64,000 bases of DNA from Mycobacteroides franklinii (GTDB lineage: Bacteria > Actinomycetota > Actinomycetes > Mycobacteriales > Mycobacteriaceae), in assembly GCF_002013895.1 (NCBI RefSeq), contig NZ_MAFQ01000001.1, positions 1-64,000 of the forward strand, read 5' to 3'. The notes under the pieces are model-generated. The model made no database searches and was not told where the DNA came from. It saw only the letters and a list, made by a program, of their open reading frames with translations. Below, in pieces: positions 39,539 to 48,938 of this stretch. Position 1 is the stretch's first letter, and every line of letters begins with the position of its first letter. The translations under genes and the position numbers were made by a program.

Positions 39539-40253
39539 CGCCGCACGGCTAGAAGCGCTGGGTGCCACCGAAGCCGAAGCGCAGTTCCGCGGCCACACCA
39601 TCCGGGTTCCCCTGAACCTGGAGGTGTGGCCGCTCAATCTTGTACGTGAACATCCGTTCAACGCTGTCGATTACCTGCTGGCCGGGCAGGAATGTGGACT
39701 ACGCGACGACGCGACGGTCGACGACTACCGCGAGCTGTCCGACGCCATGGCCGACGCCGTCGGAATATCACGGCTGCCGGAAACACCCGCTGCGCCGGAC
39801 CAATGGTTCGGCGGCATAACGACATTGGTCAACATCTTGGACCGATTCGAGCAAGACCTAGCCAGTGACCTACGCCGGTTCTGGGGTGTGGAGTACTCCG
39901 AACGGTTCACGGGCACTTTGTCATTGCGCCGGATTTGGACCTATATTCGCCGGCTAGATCCAACGTCTTCGATCGTGCGCGCACAGAACGGTGGCAAAGA
40001 ACATTGGACCGAGCAAATGTTCATTCTCGCCTCTGTATATCAGGCACTCACAGGGGAAATATATCCGGGTCGCCCACTTCGGCAGCATGAGATAGCAAAG
40101 GCTCTCGAAGCTATGCAAGCGAAAGCCAATCATGTCGCTAACTTGAAGGAACGAGAAGCCGCTTACGCCGCGCAGTCGTCGCCCGCGGCGCCGGCGGTCT
40201 CGGCTATGGAACAGGCAATAGCGAACCGGCGACACGAACTAGGAAAACGCTAA
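39510..40253 (+). CDS. Tail assembly chaperone (gpG-like)
   Basis: 247 residues from the ATG at 39510. ATEAEAQFRGHTIRVPLNLEVWPLNLVREHPFNAVDYLLAGQECG and DDYRELSDAMADAVGI are the actinophage chaperone pattern; a helical C-terminal region follows (RQHEIAKALEAMQAKANHVANLKEREAAYAAQ). It coats the tape measure during tail assembly. Its last codons contain an A-run near the stop, and the downstream frame is open in -1. Confidence 0.82.
   Translation: MAKVAAKTSDAARLEALGATEAEAQFRGHTIRVPLNLEVWPLNLVREHPFNAVDYLLAGQECGLRDDATVDDYRELSDAMADAVGISRLPETPAAPDQWFGGITTLVNILDRFEQDLASDLRRFWGVEYSERFTGTLSLRRIWTYIRRLDPTSSIVRAQNGGKEHWTEQMFILASVYQALTGEIYPGRPLRQHEIAKALEAMQAKANHVANLKEREAAYAAQSSPAAPAVSAMEQAIANRRHELGKR
40242..40253 (+). 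other. Possible -1 frameshift site
   Basis: The chaperone ends GGA AAA CGC TAA. The -1 frame is open through here into the 99-residue gene at 40259. The heptamer GGAAAAC is close to, but not, a canonical X-XXY-YYZ slippery site; only the AAA codon re-pairs well. Conserved frameshifting joins these two proteins in most long-tailed phages. Confidence 0.4.
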
Positions 40254-40258
40254 ACACC

Positions 40259-40558
40259 ATGGCTAACAACCCCCGCGGCAAGTCCGTAGAAGACCCTGAC
40301 GAGCAGATTGACCCCGACAAGGCGACCGTCGACCTGATCTGGGAAGGGCTCAAATTCACGATCCCGAAGCGCCGTGGCCGCTGGCCGGTCAATGCGCTAA
40401 GGGATTTCGCGCGTGGCCGCAACTATGAAGCCGTAGTGACGCTACTTGGGGGCGAGAAGCAGTGGCAGCGATTGGCCGAGAAGTGCCCGACGGGCGACGA
40501 CTTCGACAAGTTCGTCGACTACGTGCGCGCCGTCGTCGAGAAGGAGTGCACGCTGTGA
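40259..40558 (+). CDS. Second tail assembly chaperone (gpT-like)
   Basis: 99 residues. DKATVDLIWEGLKFTIPKRRGRWPVNALRDFARGRNYEAVVTLLGGEKQWQRLAEKCPTGDDFDKFVDYVRAVVEKE is typical of the downstream tail chaperone, which often appears only as a frameshift extension. An ATG is present 5 bp after the upstream stop, with AGGA 14 bases away (a poor site), so frameshift, re-initiation or both are possible. Confidence 0.75.
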   Translation: MANNPRGKSVEDPDEQIDPDKATVDLIWEGLKFTIPKRRGRWPVNALRDFARGRNYEAVVTLLGGEKQWQRLAEKCPTGDDFDKFVDYVRAVVEKECTL

Positions 40559-40725
40559 ACCGCGGCGCCACTCGGTATCCGTGGCGCCGAATCAGAAGCC
40601 GCCCACGCATCAGTTTGTGGGACAACCAATTCCAGTACATCACCGAAATCGAAACACCTCTGTATATCGAGCCGTGGCCGATCTGGCTGCGGCGGATTGT
40701 GCGGCGCGCGCTGCACCTGAGGTAA
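40555..40725 (+). CDS. 56-residue basic protein before the tape measure
   Basis: Starts at a GTG within the preceding stop. It is strongly basic and Trp/Arg-rich (TRYPWRRIRSRPRISLWDNQ, YIEPWPIWLRRIVRRALHLR). Its last 20 residues could be an amphipathic helix. Length and coupling suggest a real gene of the tail cluster; function unknown. Confidence 0.6.
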   Translation: MNRGATRYPWRRIRSRPRISLWDNQFQYITEIETPLYIEPWPIWLRRIVRRALHLR

Positions 40726-40740
40726 GGCGGAAGCCACACC

Positions 40741-43700
40741 GTGGCAGCACAGGGCTTGGATTTCGGGTACTACACCCTTCCCGTCATCCCGTCGTTTGCG
40801 GGCATCGAATCGAAGTCGCAGACGGCGCTGAACCGATCCGTGGGCGGGCTCGGAACCAAGCTCGGTAAGGACTTCGGAAAGAACCTCGCCGACGGCATCG
40901 TCTCGTCGGAAGCGCAGCTGTCCCGCGCCTACGACAACGTCATCAAGATCAAAGACAAGGCCGCTGACGCGACCGGCAAGCTGACGACCGCTGAAGCGAA
41001 ACTGCAGCGGCTACAGAAGATCGGCGCATCCAACGACCGGATCGTCGCAGCCACCGAAGCCCGGAACAAAGCGCGACGCGACGAGGCACGCGCGATTAAG
41101 GAAGCCGAAGCTGCCCAGTCCGATTACGACGACACACTGAAACGGCACGAGAAGGCCTCCGGAGGAATTGACAGTCTGGGATTCAGCTTCGAAGGTCTGG
41201 CGGGGAAGGCGACAGTCGCAGCAGCCGCGTTGGGCACGGCGGTCGGTGCAGGCCTGGCAGCGGCGGTCACCGGCGCTGTCCAGCTGACCCGCGAGTTGTA
41301 TGACGTCGGCGCACAGTTCGACGAAACATTCGACCAGCTGCAGATCACCACCGGCGCCAGCGGAGACACACTCGACGCACTGGAACTGTCCGTAAAGAAC
41401 CTCGGACGCTCTGTGCCACTTCCGTTCACCGAACTCGGCAAGGTCGTCGGCGAGGTCAACCGCGACCTGCATCTGACCGGCCCGCAGCTAGACGCCGTGT
41501 CGAAATCGGTTGCCAACCTCGGCCGGCTGACCGGTGAAGCGGTCGATGTGCGCGGGCTTGGCCGCGCGTTCCGGTCGTTCGGGGTCGAAGGCAAGGATCA
41601 GGTCGCGACCCTCGATTCGCTGTTCGGCGCGTGGCAGCGCACCGGTATCCCGATCAACGAATTGTTGTCGACAGTCACCAAGGGTGGCCCGCAGCTTCGC
41701 CAGTTCGGATTCGACTTCGGCCAGTCCGCGGCACTGATCGGCACGCTCGACGAAGCCGGGCTCGATGCCGAGAAATCGCTGATGGCCTTGAACAAGGCGA
41801 TGACCGTTCTCGCGAGAAAGCAAGGCATCACAGGCCCGGATGCACTGAAACAGACTGTCACGCAAATCAAGGCGTTGAGCGACGCTGGCCGCGACGCCGA
41901 CGCGATCAACTTGACCAACAAGATCTTCGGCCCTAAGGGCGGCGGACAGTTCCTCGACGCCATTCGGCGCGGGGCAATTGATCTGCAGACGCTGCAATCG
42001 GCGCTCGAATCGACCGGCTCGTCGATCAACGACACCGCCGCCGACACCGACGACTTCGAACAGAAGTGGCAGATCTTCAAAAACAACACCGCGACCGCGC
42101 TGGAACCGTTGGCGTCCGGGCTCTTTGAGTTCGTCAACGTCAGCTTGACCGAGCTGTCCCAGTGGGCGCAGGCCCACGCCCCGGAAATCATCCGGTTCTT
42201 CGGCCAGGCTGCTGACGTCGCGATCGTGTTCGGCCAATCCATCATCGGCATGACAGGCCAAGCGGCGCGCGCGCTGGCGCTATTGGTCGGCGGTGTCGGC
42301 AATTTCGTCGGCACACTACTCAAGGCGGGAGCCGCGGTCGACGATTTCTTCGGACGCCACGACAAGGCCGATGAGCAGCGGCGAGCCGCCGAGGAAGCGT
42401 TCGCGTGGGGCCAGGGACTGAACAAGGTGGCCGACGGCGCCAACGATTTGAACAACGCCCTGTTCCGGATGCGAGACAAGATCAAGGCCAGCTCCGAAGA
42501 GATGGCCACTGCAGCCGAATTCACTACCGCGCTGGGCGAGGCCACGGCAAATATCCCAGACGGCAAGACCATTCAGATCTCGGAGAACACCCCCGAGGTC
42601 CGCCGCAAGCTCGCCGATATCGGAGTGCAAGTCGAAACCCTGCCTGACGGAACGGTGACGGTCACCGCGAACACCGATCAGGGCAAGAAGATCCTTGACA
42701 CCTGGCGCAAATCGATCGAGAAGGACAAGCCGGCCGAGGTCCCGATCGGCGCCGATACCTCGGAGGCAGAACACAAGTGGGCGTTGTTCCGCGACATGCT
42801 GCAGAACCCTGGACAGACCCAGGTCACGGGCCCGTTCCTGGGCGGCAACGCCAACGTTAAAGCGCCGTGGAATCCGTTCCTTCCGCCTGCGCGTGCTCGT
42901 GGCGGAATTTTCGACGTGTGGGATTCGGTGGCGTCGTTCGCTCAAGGCGGCACCCTGCCGAGTCGGGCGATCATTCAGCCCGCGGTGCCCGGTTCAGGGC
43001 TGGTGCAGTGGGCTGAACCATCCACCGGGGGAGAAGCATTCATCCCACTGGACGGTGGGCAACGCTCGCTTGATATCTGGCTAGAGACCGGGCGGCGGCT
43101 CGGCGCTATCCGGGGATTCGAAACAGGTGGGTTCCGCGGCCCCGATGTGATCGCCGCCTTAGGCATGACGGGCACCCCGTACAGCCAGGGCAGCCGCAAC
43201 GACTGTTCAGGCATGGCTGCCCGCGTCATCAACCGGGCGATGGGCCTGCCCGACGACTCCCTGATGACCACGAAGAACGCCGAACAATGGTTGGCGGCGC
43301 GCGGTTTCCAGCGCGGCATGGGCGGTCCGGGCACGATCACAGTCGGCTGGTACGACCATGGTCCGAACCCGAATGACGGCCATATGGCGTTGACGCTGTC
43401 GGACGGAACACCCGCAGAGTCTGGCGGCTCGCACGGTGATTTCCGGGTGGGCGCGGGTGCCGCTGGGGCCGATAGCCCGCAGTTCGACCAACACATGTAC
43501 CTGCCGAACCTCTACGGCGAAGGCCTAGGCGGCTCTGGCGGTGGCGGTGCCACATTGTTCGGCGGCGGCGGTGGGGGCGCTGGCGGTGGCCGTGGCGGCG
43601 GCGGAAGCGTGTTCGGCGCCGGATACCAGACTGGCCGCGGTACACCGGGATACGACGAGGACGGCAAGCCCGGCTACTACAACCCGGATCCGAAACAGGT

Positions 43701-44460
43701 CCGCGAAGCCCAGGAACGTGCCGCTGATGCGCAGCAGCGCATCAAAGACGCAGACGCACAGGTGAAGATCGCCGAGGCGCGTAAGACCGAACTCGACTTC
43801 GACGCCTCGGAATCCCAGAAGCTGTCTGCCGACAACGCCTTGGAGAAGGCGAAGGCCGATGCGGCGAAAGCGCGCCGCGAAGCCCAGGACACGCAAGCCG
43901 ACCTCGCTGACGCCCAGCGTGGAAAGTTCACTGCTGCTAAGGAATCCAAGAAGGGCAAGGGCGGCGATGATCTCAGCGACATAGGCAAGATCATCGGTGG
44001 CGGGTTCGCCGAGACATTCGGTCTGGATGGTTCGGTGTTCCCGAACATCGAAGACCTGGGCATCGTCAAGTTGGCCAAGGCCATCTTGGGTATCAAGTAC
44101 ACGCCGCAGGGAACCAATTTCGCGGGCGGTCTGCTGGCCGGCGCCAGTGGCGGCGGCGGGCTCGGTAGCCCCAGTGGCGCGTTCGGTGGCGCGAGCTTCG
44201 ACGGCGGCGGCGCCACGTCTGGTTTGCCGTTCGGGATGGTGCCCGAAGTGTCGTCGATGCTGCCGTCCCTCACCGGCGTATCGGCGCATCCGGGCTCGGG
44301 TATGCCGCCGGGTGTCGGCAACGGGCCGGTCGATCAGTCCGTCAATCTCACGATCAATAACCCGCAGGGCGACGAGCGGTCGATCGCCGACCGCACCCGC
44401 CGCGTCCTGCTGAACACACCGCGCCAGATGACCCACGAACCCATCGGCGGTGGCCCCTAA
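40741..44460 (+). CDS. Tape measure protein with peptidase-like domain
   Basis: 1239 residues from a GTG. Sets tail length and is ejected with DNA. N-terminal coiled coils (about 20-140), a TP901-type helical core (150-480) with small hydrophobic stretches (480-540), then an NlpC/P60-like domain with catalytic-type DCSG (Cys822) and GHMALTLSD (His881). Gly-rich linkers follow, and a last coiled coil (about 985-1080). The peptidase motif would cut cell-wall peptide stems during entry, as in some mycobacteriophage tape measures. Confidence 0.93.
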   Translation: MAAQGLDFGYYTLPVIPSFAGIESKSQTALNRSVGGLGTKLGKDFGKNLADGIVSSEAQLSRAYDNVIKIKDKAADATGKLTTAEAKLQRLQKIGASNDRIVAATEARNKARRDEARAIKEAEAAQSDYDDTLKRHEKASGGIDSLGFSFEGLAGKATVAAAALGTAVGAGLAAAVTGAVQLTRELYDVGAQFDETFDQLQITTGASGDTLDALELSVKNLGRSVPLPFTELGKVVGEVNRDLHLTGPQLDAVSKSVANLGRLTGEAVDVRGLGRAFRSFGVEGKDQVATLDSLFGAWQRTGIPINELLSTVTKGGPQLRQFGFDFGQSAALIGTLDEAGLDAEKSLMALNKAMTVLARKQGITGPDALKQTVTQIKALSDAGRDADAINLTNKIFGPKGGGQFLDAIRRGAIDLQTLQSALESTGSSINDTAADTDDFEQKWQIFKNNTATALEPLASGLFEFVNVSLTELSQWAQAHAPEIIRFFGQAADVAIVFGQSIIGMTGQAARALALLVGGVGNFVGTLLKAGAAVDDFFGRHDKADEQRRAAEEAFAWGQGLNKVADGANDLNNALFRMRDKIKASSEEMATAAEFTTALGEATANIPDGKTIQISENTPEVRRKLADIGVQVETLPDGTVTVTANTDQGKKILDTWRKSIEKDKPAEVPIGADTSEAEHKWALFRDMLQNPGQTQVTGPFLGGNANVKAPWNPFLPPARARGGIFDVWDSVASFAQGGTLPSRAIIQPAVPGSGLVQWAEPSTGGEAFIPLDGGQRSLDIWLETGRRLGAIRGFETGGFRGPDVIAALGMTGTPYSQGSRNDCSGMAARVINRAMGLPDDSLMTTKNAEQWLAARGFQRGMGGPGTITVGWYDHGPNPNDGHMALTLSDGTPAESGGSHGDFRVGAGAAGADSPQFDQHMYLPNLYGEGLGGSGGGGATLFGGGGGGAGGGRGGGGSVFGAGYQTGRGTPGYDEDGKPGYYNPDPKQVREAQERAADAQQRIKDADAQVKIAEARKTELDFDASESQKLSADNALEKAKADAAKARREAQDTQADLADAQRGKFTAAKESKKGKGGDDLSDIGKIIGGGFAETFGLDGSVFPNIEDLGIVKLAKAILGIKYTPQGTNFAGGLLAGASGGGGLGSPSGAFGGASFDGGGATSGLPFGMVPEVSSMLPSLTGVSAHPGSGMPPGVGNGPVDQSVNLTINNPQGDERSIADRTRRVLLNTPRQMTHEPIGGGP

Positions 44461-45566
44461 TGACGAGCGCACAACTTACCGGGCCACGCCGCAACGTGCC
44501 CTGGTCGCAGCTGTCCGAAGCTGCACGAGGCGAGGCGGTCTCATGCGCATGGATCGGATCAGATGGCCACCATTGGCCGCTCACCGGGCAACTGGCGGGC
44601 AGCGAAGGCGCGTTCATCACCGGACCCATCGACGGCATGGTGCACGTCCCGTTCGAAGGAATATGGACCACACCCGCCTACGGCCCACCGCGGTTTGAAC
44701 GCACCGTCGACGGCCGACGGGAAATCTCGTTCACGTTGGGCCTGATGTCCGATTCGTCGCTCGGCTGGTATGACACCGAGGCCCGCTGGTGGCGAGGATG
44801 CAAGAAGGACGCCACCGGATACTTCACGGTCACCACCCGCCGTCACGGCCAGCTGTGGATTCCGATGCAGCTGCTCGAGGCGCCCAAATGCGCGCTCCCG
44901 GATGACCCCGCGCTGCAATGTGTCGCGTTGCACGAGATCATCTTGGCCGCTGACGGTGAGCCGCGCTGGCACCGGCCCGACACCTCGCCGCCGCCGTTCG
45001 TGCGCCCGCCCGGTGGCCCCGGACTGGGATTCATCCGGATCGCGAACCGTTCCACCGAACCGGCGTGGCCGATCTTCTTTGTGCAGGCGTCCAAGACCGC
45101 GCCGTCCAAGGTGCGTCTGGGGGATGGCCCGAACGCAATCGTGTCGGGCGAAGAGAACCCGTTCGACGATTGGCCGAAGCTGTCGCGGCTTTTCGGGATC
45201 CCGTTCGTTGACGAGATCTTGGGCACGTTCACCCGCACACGCGACGCGAACATGATCGATGTTCCGGAGTTGAATCCCGGTGAGCACTGCGTCATCGACA
45301 CCGATCCGACGCACCGGATCGCGATCACCGCCCAGGATCCGCCCGACAACCTGGTCAAGAAATTCATCCGCAATAGCGAGCTGCTGAACTGGATTCTGAG
45401 TAACTACGGCGATTCGGGATTGCCGCTGCTGCAGCGGTTCCGGGGCCAAGGGTTCTCGGTTCCGATCCCGCCGCGCACCGTCGCGACGATCCCGGTGTCG
45501 CATAACCAGCCTGGCGGCAAGATTTGGTGCCAGCTGCCGCAACGCTTTGAAAGCGCGCTCGCATGA
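44460..45566 (+). CDS. Distal tail / minor tail protein
   Basis: 368 residues, starting on the tape-measure stop. WIGSDGHHWPLTGQLAGSEGAFITGPIDGMVHVPFEGIWTTPAYGPPRFERTVDGRREISFTLGLMSDSS is the start of the actinophage distal tail protein family, equivalent to siphovirus Dit. It forms the hub at the tube end. Size and order agree. Confidence 0.85.
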   Translation: MTSAQLTGPRRNVPWSQLSEAARGEAVSCAWIGSDGHHWPLTGQLAGSEGAFITGPIDGMVHVPFEGIWTTPAYGPPRFERTVDGRREISFTLGLMSDSSLGWYDTEARWWRGCKKDATGYFTVTTRRHGQLWIPMQLLEAPKCALPDDPALQCVALHEIILAADGEPRWHRPDTSPPPFVRPPGGPGLGFIRIANRSTEPAWPIFFVQASKTAPSKVRLGDGPNAIVSGEENPFDDWPKLSRLFGIPFVDEILGTFTRTRDANMIDVPELNPGEHCVIDTDPTHRIAITAQDPPDNLVKKFIRNSELLNWILSNYGDSGLPLLQRFRGQGFSVPIPPRTVATIPVSHNQPGGKIWCQLPQRFESALA

Positions 45567-47281
45567 CCGCGCCCACCCTCACCCTGGACCCGAAGACGCT
45601 TGCGGGTGATTTCACGCCAGAGCTGCGGATGCATCTGCTAGAGCGGCGCTGGGCCTACATGAATCGCCGCACCAAGGCGCCGTTGGTTCGTATCTGGGAC
45701 AAGGAATTCCGGTTTATCGCCCGCGTCGAAAACCTCGACAAGTGGGACTGGGAGGAATTGGCCACCGAGGACGGCGAAGCCAACATCACGTTTTCCGGCA
45801 AGGCCAATGACTGGCTACGCGAAATCATCACCTACCAGATCGGTGATGACGAAGACATTCACATCACGATCGACCCCGACCCTGACAAGCCGCACGACTT
45901 CCGGACCCGATGGGGCGGCAAGGTGCAGGTCATCGAGGACGACGAGGAAGCCGGAAAGGCTGCCGTCACCACCCTCAAGTGCATCTCAAATCGACGCCAC
46001 CTCAAGGGAATCTATCTCGCAGCCAACCCCATATTCCCGATGGAGGTGCAGCTGCCCAAGATGTTCCTGTGGGGCGGTCCCACGGTCAGCACCTGCGCGA
46101 CCGCCGTGTTCTTCAACTGCATTCGACTGTTCACGCTCAACGGATTCTTCCCGGTACCGCGGAACCTGTTCGCGCCGGAAACATGGCTGCAGAACACCTC
46201 GCCGCTCAATTGGCCTGTACAGGTCATGCCCGTGGCGGGGCTGTTCGACCAATCACGATGGTGCACCGTCGGTTCCCGCTGGAAGGACGCGCACACCGTT
46301 CTGTCGCCGGTCATGAAGGACGCCGGCGTCATCTGCCGCGCCTACACGTGGCTACCCGGCGACCCCGCCCCGTACACCATGTTCGGCCCCGAACTCGCCG
46401 AAATCCTCAAGCCCACACGCGCCTGCGTGATCCTGTCGTTCGAAGACAAGTCCGGTGTGACCGGCCCGACGGGCACCATGCTCGACGGCGCCATCAACCT
46501 GTTCGCCGCGACCCTCGATGACCTGATCACCGAGACGCTGATCCCGATCGACGCCGACCACGACGGCGAGGTCGACCCGTTCTTCCGGAAACTGCTGCTG
46601 GTTTCCCCGAAGCCGCCGCCGTTCGTGTACCGCGACGTCGGATACGGCAACATCCGCCGCCGCAAACTGCGCATCTACAAGAGCCGCGCCACCGACATCA
46701 TCGTCGGCGGCAAATCGCCGCAGTGGGTCAATCAGGCCATCACATTCGCGATCCGTTACGGCATATCGCAACTCGCGCAAGTGGTGCTCGGCCAAGAGGC
46801 CTACGGCGTGGAGGGTTTGGACAACCTGTATCAAGGCCAGCTGGACGACGTGTTCCTGGCGTTCATGCGGTACGTCAACCCGCTGCGCTCGGCGAAGGCC
46901 GGAAGTTACGCGTTCCGAGAGTATTTCAAGAATCCGGGCGGAACGGCGTACGTAATAAACGCCATCCAAGAGCTAGCAGCCGGCGACTTCGAGATGAAGG
47001 CGTACCGGTCGATGAAGTTCGACGTCGGCGACGGACAGCCTTACATCCTCGGCGAGGATTTTTGGCTCGGCGACCGGGTATCGGCGGAAATCCGGGGCGT
47101 TGTCTACACCGACCAGATCATGGCCATCAAGGGCGAAGGCGACCGCACCACAGCGGGCCGGCCCACCGTGTCGTTCGGCGACGACTCCCGCGACGAAGAC
47201 CCGGTCGCCCGCGGGTTCCGCACCATCGGCAACGTCGCGAACTTCGCGGCCCTACTAGCAGGAAGCGGGGACATGTTCTGA
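45563..47281 (+). CDS. Minor tail protein (Gp37-like, tail hub)
   Basis: 572 residues. Starts with a long helix-strand region (HLLERRWAYMNRRTKAPLVRIWDKEFRFIARVENLDKWDWEELATEDGEANITFSGK) of siphovirus ReqiPepy6 Gp37-like proteins that occupy the tail-hub (Tal) position in actinophages. C-terminal part FKNPGGTAYVINAIQELAAGDFEMKAYRSMKFDVGDGQPYILGEDFWLGDRVSAEI is typical. Ends one base into the next start. Confidence 0.87.
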   Translation: MTAPTLTLDPKTLAGDFTPELRMHLLERRWAYMNRRTKAPLVRIWDKEFRFIARVENLDKWDWEELATEDGEANITFSGKANDWLREIITYQIGDDEDIHITIDPDPDKPHDFRTRWGGKVQVIEDDEEAGKAAVTTLKCISNRRHLKGIYLAANPIFPMEVQLPKMFLWGGPTVSTCATAVFFNCIRLFTLNGFFPVPRNLFAPETWLQNTSPLNWPVQVMPVAGLFDQSRWCTVGSRWKDAHTVLSPVMKDAGVICRAYTWLPGDPAPYTMFGPELAEILKPTRACVILSFEDKSGVTGPTGTMLDGAINLFAATLDDLITETLIPIDADHDGEVDPFFRKLLLVSPKPPPFVYRDVGYGNIRRRKLRIYKSRATDIIVGGKSPQWVNQAITFAIRYGISQLAQVVLGQEAYGVEGLDNLYQGQLDDVFLAFMRYVNPLRSAKAGSYAFREYFKNPGGTAYVINAIQELAAGDFEMKAYRSMKFDVGDGQPYILGEDFWLGDRVSAEIRGVVYTDQIMAIKGEGDRTTAGRPTVSFGDDSRDEDPVARGFRTIGNVANFAALLAGSGDMF

Positions 47282-47835
47282 TGAGCAGACGAAATCAAAA
47301 GCAAGGCAAGGTATTTCCGAAGTTTCCGTACGACCGCAAATTCACCAAAACCGAACTTGACGAGATCTTCGCGCGCCAAGACCGGCTGTGCGAGGCGTTC
47401 CGGGACGCTGTCGGCCCGAACGGGTGGGGCCTGGGCATGCCAGAAGACCATCTGCAGCTGCTGATGTTCCACGGCGCGCTGGCCGGCGCAGACGTCGACG
47501 AAGACAATGCGTTCATCCGGCCGCGCAGACTGCCCGACGAGAGCGGGCGACTGGTCGACGCCGTCGAATGGGTCGTGAAAAAGGAAGACACACCGCGCGC
47601 CCGGAACAGGGACGCCCGCCGTGAAGCGCGCGCACGTGCACGCGAGATCGACGAGCTGGATCCGGAAGTGCGCGACGCGCTGATCGAGATGGTCAAACGC
47701 AAAGGCCAACGCGCCTACGACCGCAGCCACGCCGAGGTGTCGGCCGATGACCGCGACGAATACACCGCCCGACTCGCCGACACCGACGACGAACAACCCG
47801 AAGACCGCGACGACACCAAGGAGGGCACATCGTGA
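47281..47835 (+). CDS. Minor tail-region protein
   Basis: 184 residues from the ATG at 47281. An N-terminal domain (KFPYDRKFTKTELDEIFARQDRLCEAFRDAVGPNGWGLGMPEDHLQLLMFHGALAGADVDED), then basic helices (NRDARREARARAREIDELDPEVRDALIEMVKRKGQRAYDR) and an acidic tail. Found in tail operons of this phage type; its role is not known. Confidence 0.7.
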   Translation: MSRRNQKQGKVFPKFPYDRKFTKTELDEIFARQDRLCEAFRDAVGPNGWGLGMPEDHLQLLMFHGALAGADVDEDNAFIRPRRLPDESGRLVDAVEWVVKKEDTPRARNRDARREARARAREIDELDPEVRDALIEMVKRKGQRAYDRSHAEVSADDRDEYTARLADTDDEQPEDRDDTKEGTS

Positions 47836-48938
47836 CGTCCGCACTCATCCCCACCGAGCCGATCTTTCTGGGCGAAAGGGTAATCCGCACCCTGTTCTAC
47901 GCGGCGCCACGCAACCCCGGCGACCCGCAAACCATCGTCGGCACATTCACACTGATGCCCGGCGAGGACAACATCGTCCTGGACGCAATCAAGGGCGACA
48001 AGGGCGACCGCGGCGACATGTCGCCATTCTGGCGCCCGCAGTGGGGTTCCACGATCAACCTGCCGGTCGACCTACCCGATGACCTCGGTGACGCCGACGC
48101 CGGAATGGCCTGGTACATCGCCGGATATTGGCACGTCTGGGACGGCAACGGCTGGCGAATCATCCTGGGCGCCATCCCCGGCCCGCCCGGCCCCACCCCG
48201 AACCTGCACATGACAGCGCGCGGTGTCGCGCCGCCATCGGGCGGCATCACCTACCCGCTGAACCTGAACGTCACACCCGGCGGCAGCACACTGGAACCGA
48301 CGTTCGCGATCGACATCCCCCTCATTCCGGGTCCCAAGGGGGATAACGCGCGAATCCTCGAGGCCGAAGATTTCGTCGGACCCATCGAGGACGGCCAGTC
48401 CCTGATCTACGACTCAACGTTGGCCAGCGGCGCCGGCGGGATCCGCGGCGGCAGCCCAGTCGGCACCGTCAAGAAACTCAGCATCCCGGAAAACTCATTC
48501 ACCGGCGGCACCTACGGTTCCACCTGGAATATCGTTGCCACGCTCATCGTTCCGGGACAGCCGCTGGCGTACTACCCGGAGTTCGACGGGCACCTGCGGT
48601 GGAAGCGCAGCGGACTGTTCAACAGCGCGCAAATCGAAGTGCAGGTACGGGCGTTGCCGCAAGGATCGACGAGCGCGCCCGAGACCGGAACGTTGTGCGG
48701 GCGCGCTCTGTACGACCCGAGCACGTTGGACGCCGAAACCATCGCGCACGTGCGCGAACAGTGGTCCGACACGGGCTATCCGGCGCGCGCGATCGGCCCC
48801 GACTCCGGCGAAGGCCGGATCCCGGCGAACACGTCCATGGTGTACTACGTGCTGCTGTACCGGATCGGCGGCAGCGGCTCGGTCGTGTTCTCCACCCCTG
48901 GCGCGCACATGTCGATGAAGCTATTCCCGGTGAGCTGA
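47832..48938 (+). CDS. Minor tail protein with collagen-like stretches
   Basis: 368 residues from a GTG. N-terminal sheet (PTEPIFLGERVIRTLFYAAPRNPGDPQTIVGTFTLMPGED), short collagen-like runs (IKGDKGDRGD, GPPGPTP, GPKGD), and a C-terminal beta sandwich (about 200-368) such as a carbohydrate-binding or receptor-contact domain. Likely part of the tail tip or base-plate. Confidence 0.8.
   Translation: MTSALIPTEPIFLGERVIRTLFYAAPRNPGDPQTIVGTFTLMPGEDNIVLDAIKGDKGDRGDMSPFWRPQWGSTINLPVDLPDDLGDADAGMAWYIAGYWHVWDGNGWRIILGAIPGPPGPTPNLHMTARGVAPPSGGITYPLNLNVTPGGSTLEPTFAIDIPLIPGPKGDNARILEAEDFVGPIEDGQSLIYDSTLASGAGGIRGGSPVGTVKKLSIPENSFTGGTYGSTWNIVATLIVPGQPLAYYPEFDGHLRWKRSGLFNSAQIEVQVRALPQGSTSAPETGTLCGRALYDPSTLDAETIAHVREQWSDTGYPARAIGPDSGEGRIPANTSMVYYVLLYRIGGSGSVVFSTPGAHMSMKLFPVS

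Noticed and set aside
48599-48937. Upstream extension of the large tail protein to 934 codons
   Set aside because: The extension lies over the preceding tail gene in another frame; the ATG at 48938 couples with that gene's stop.
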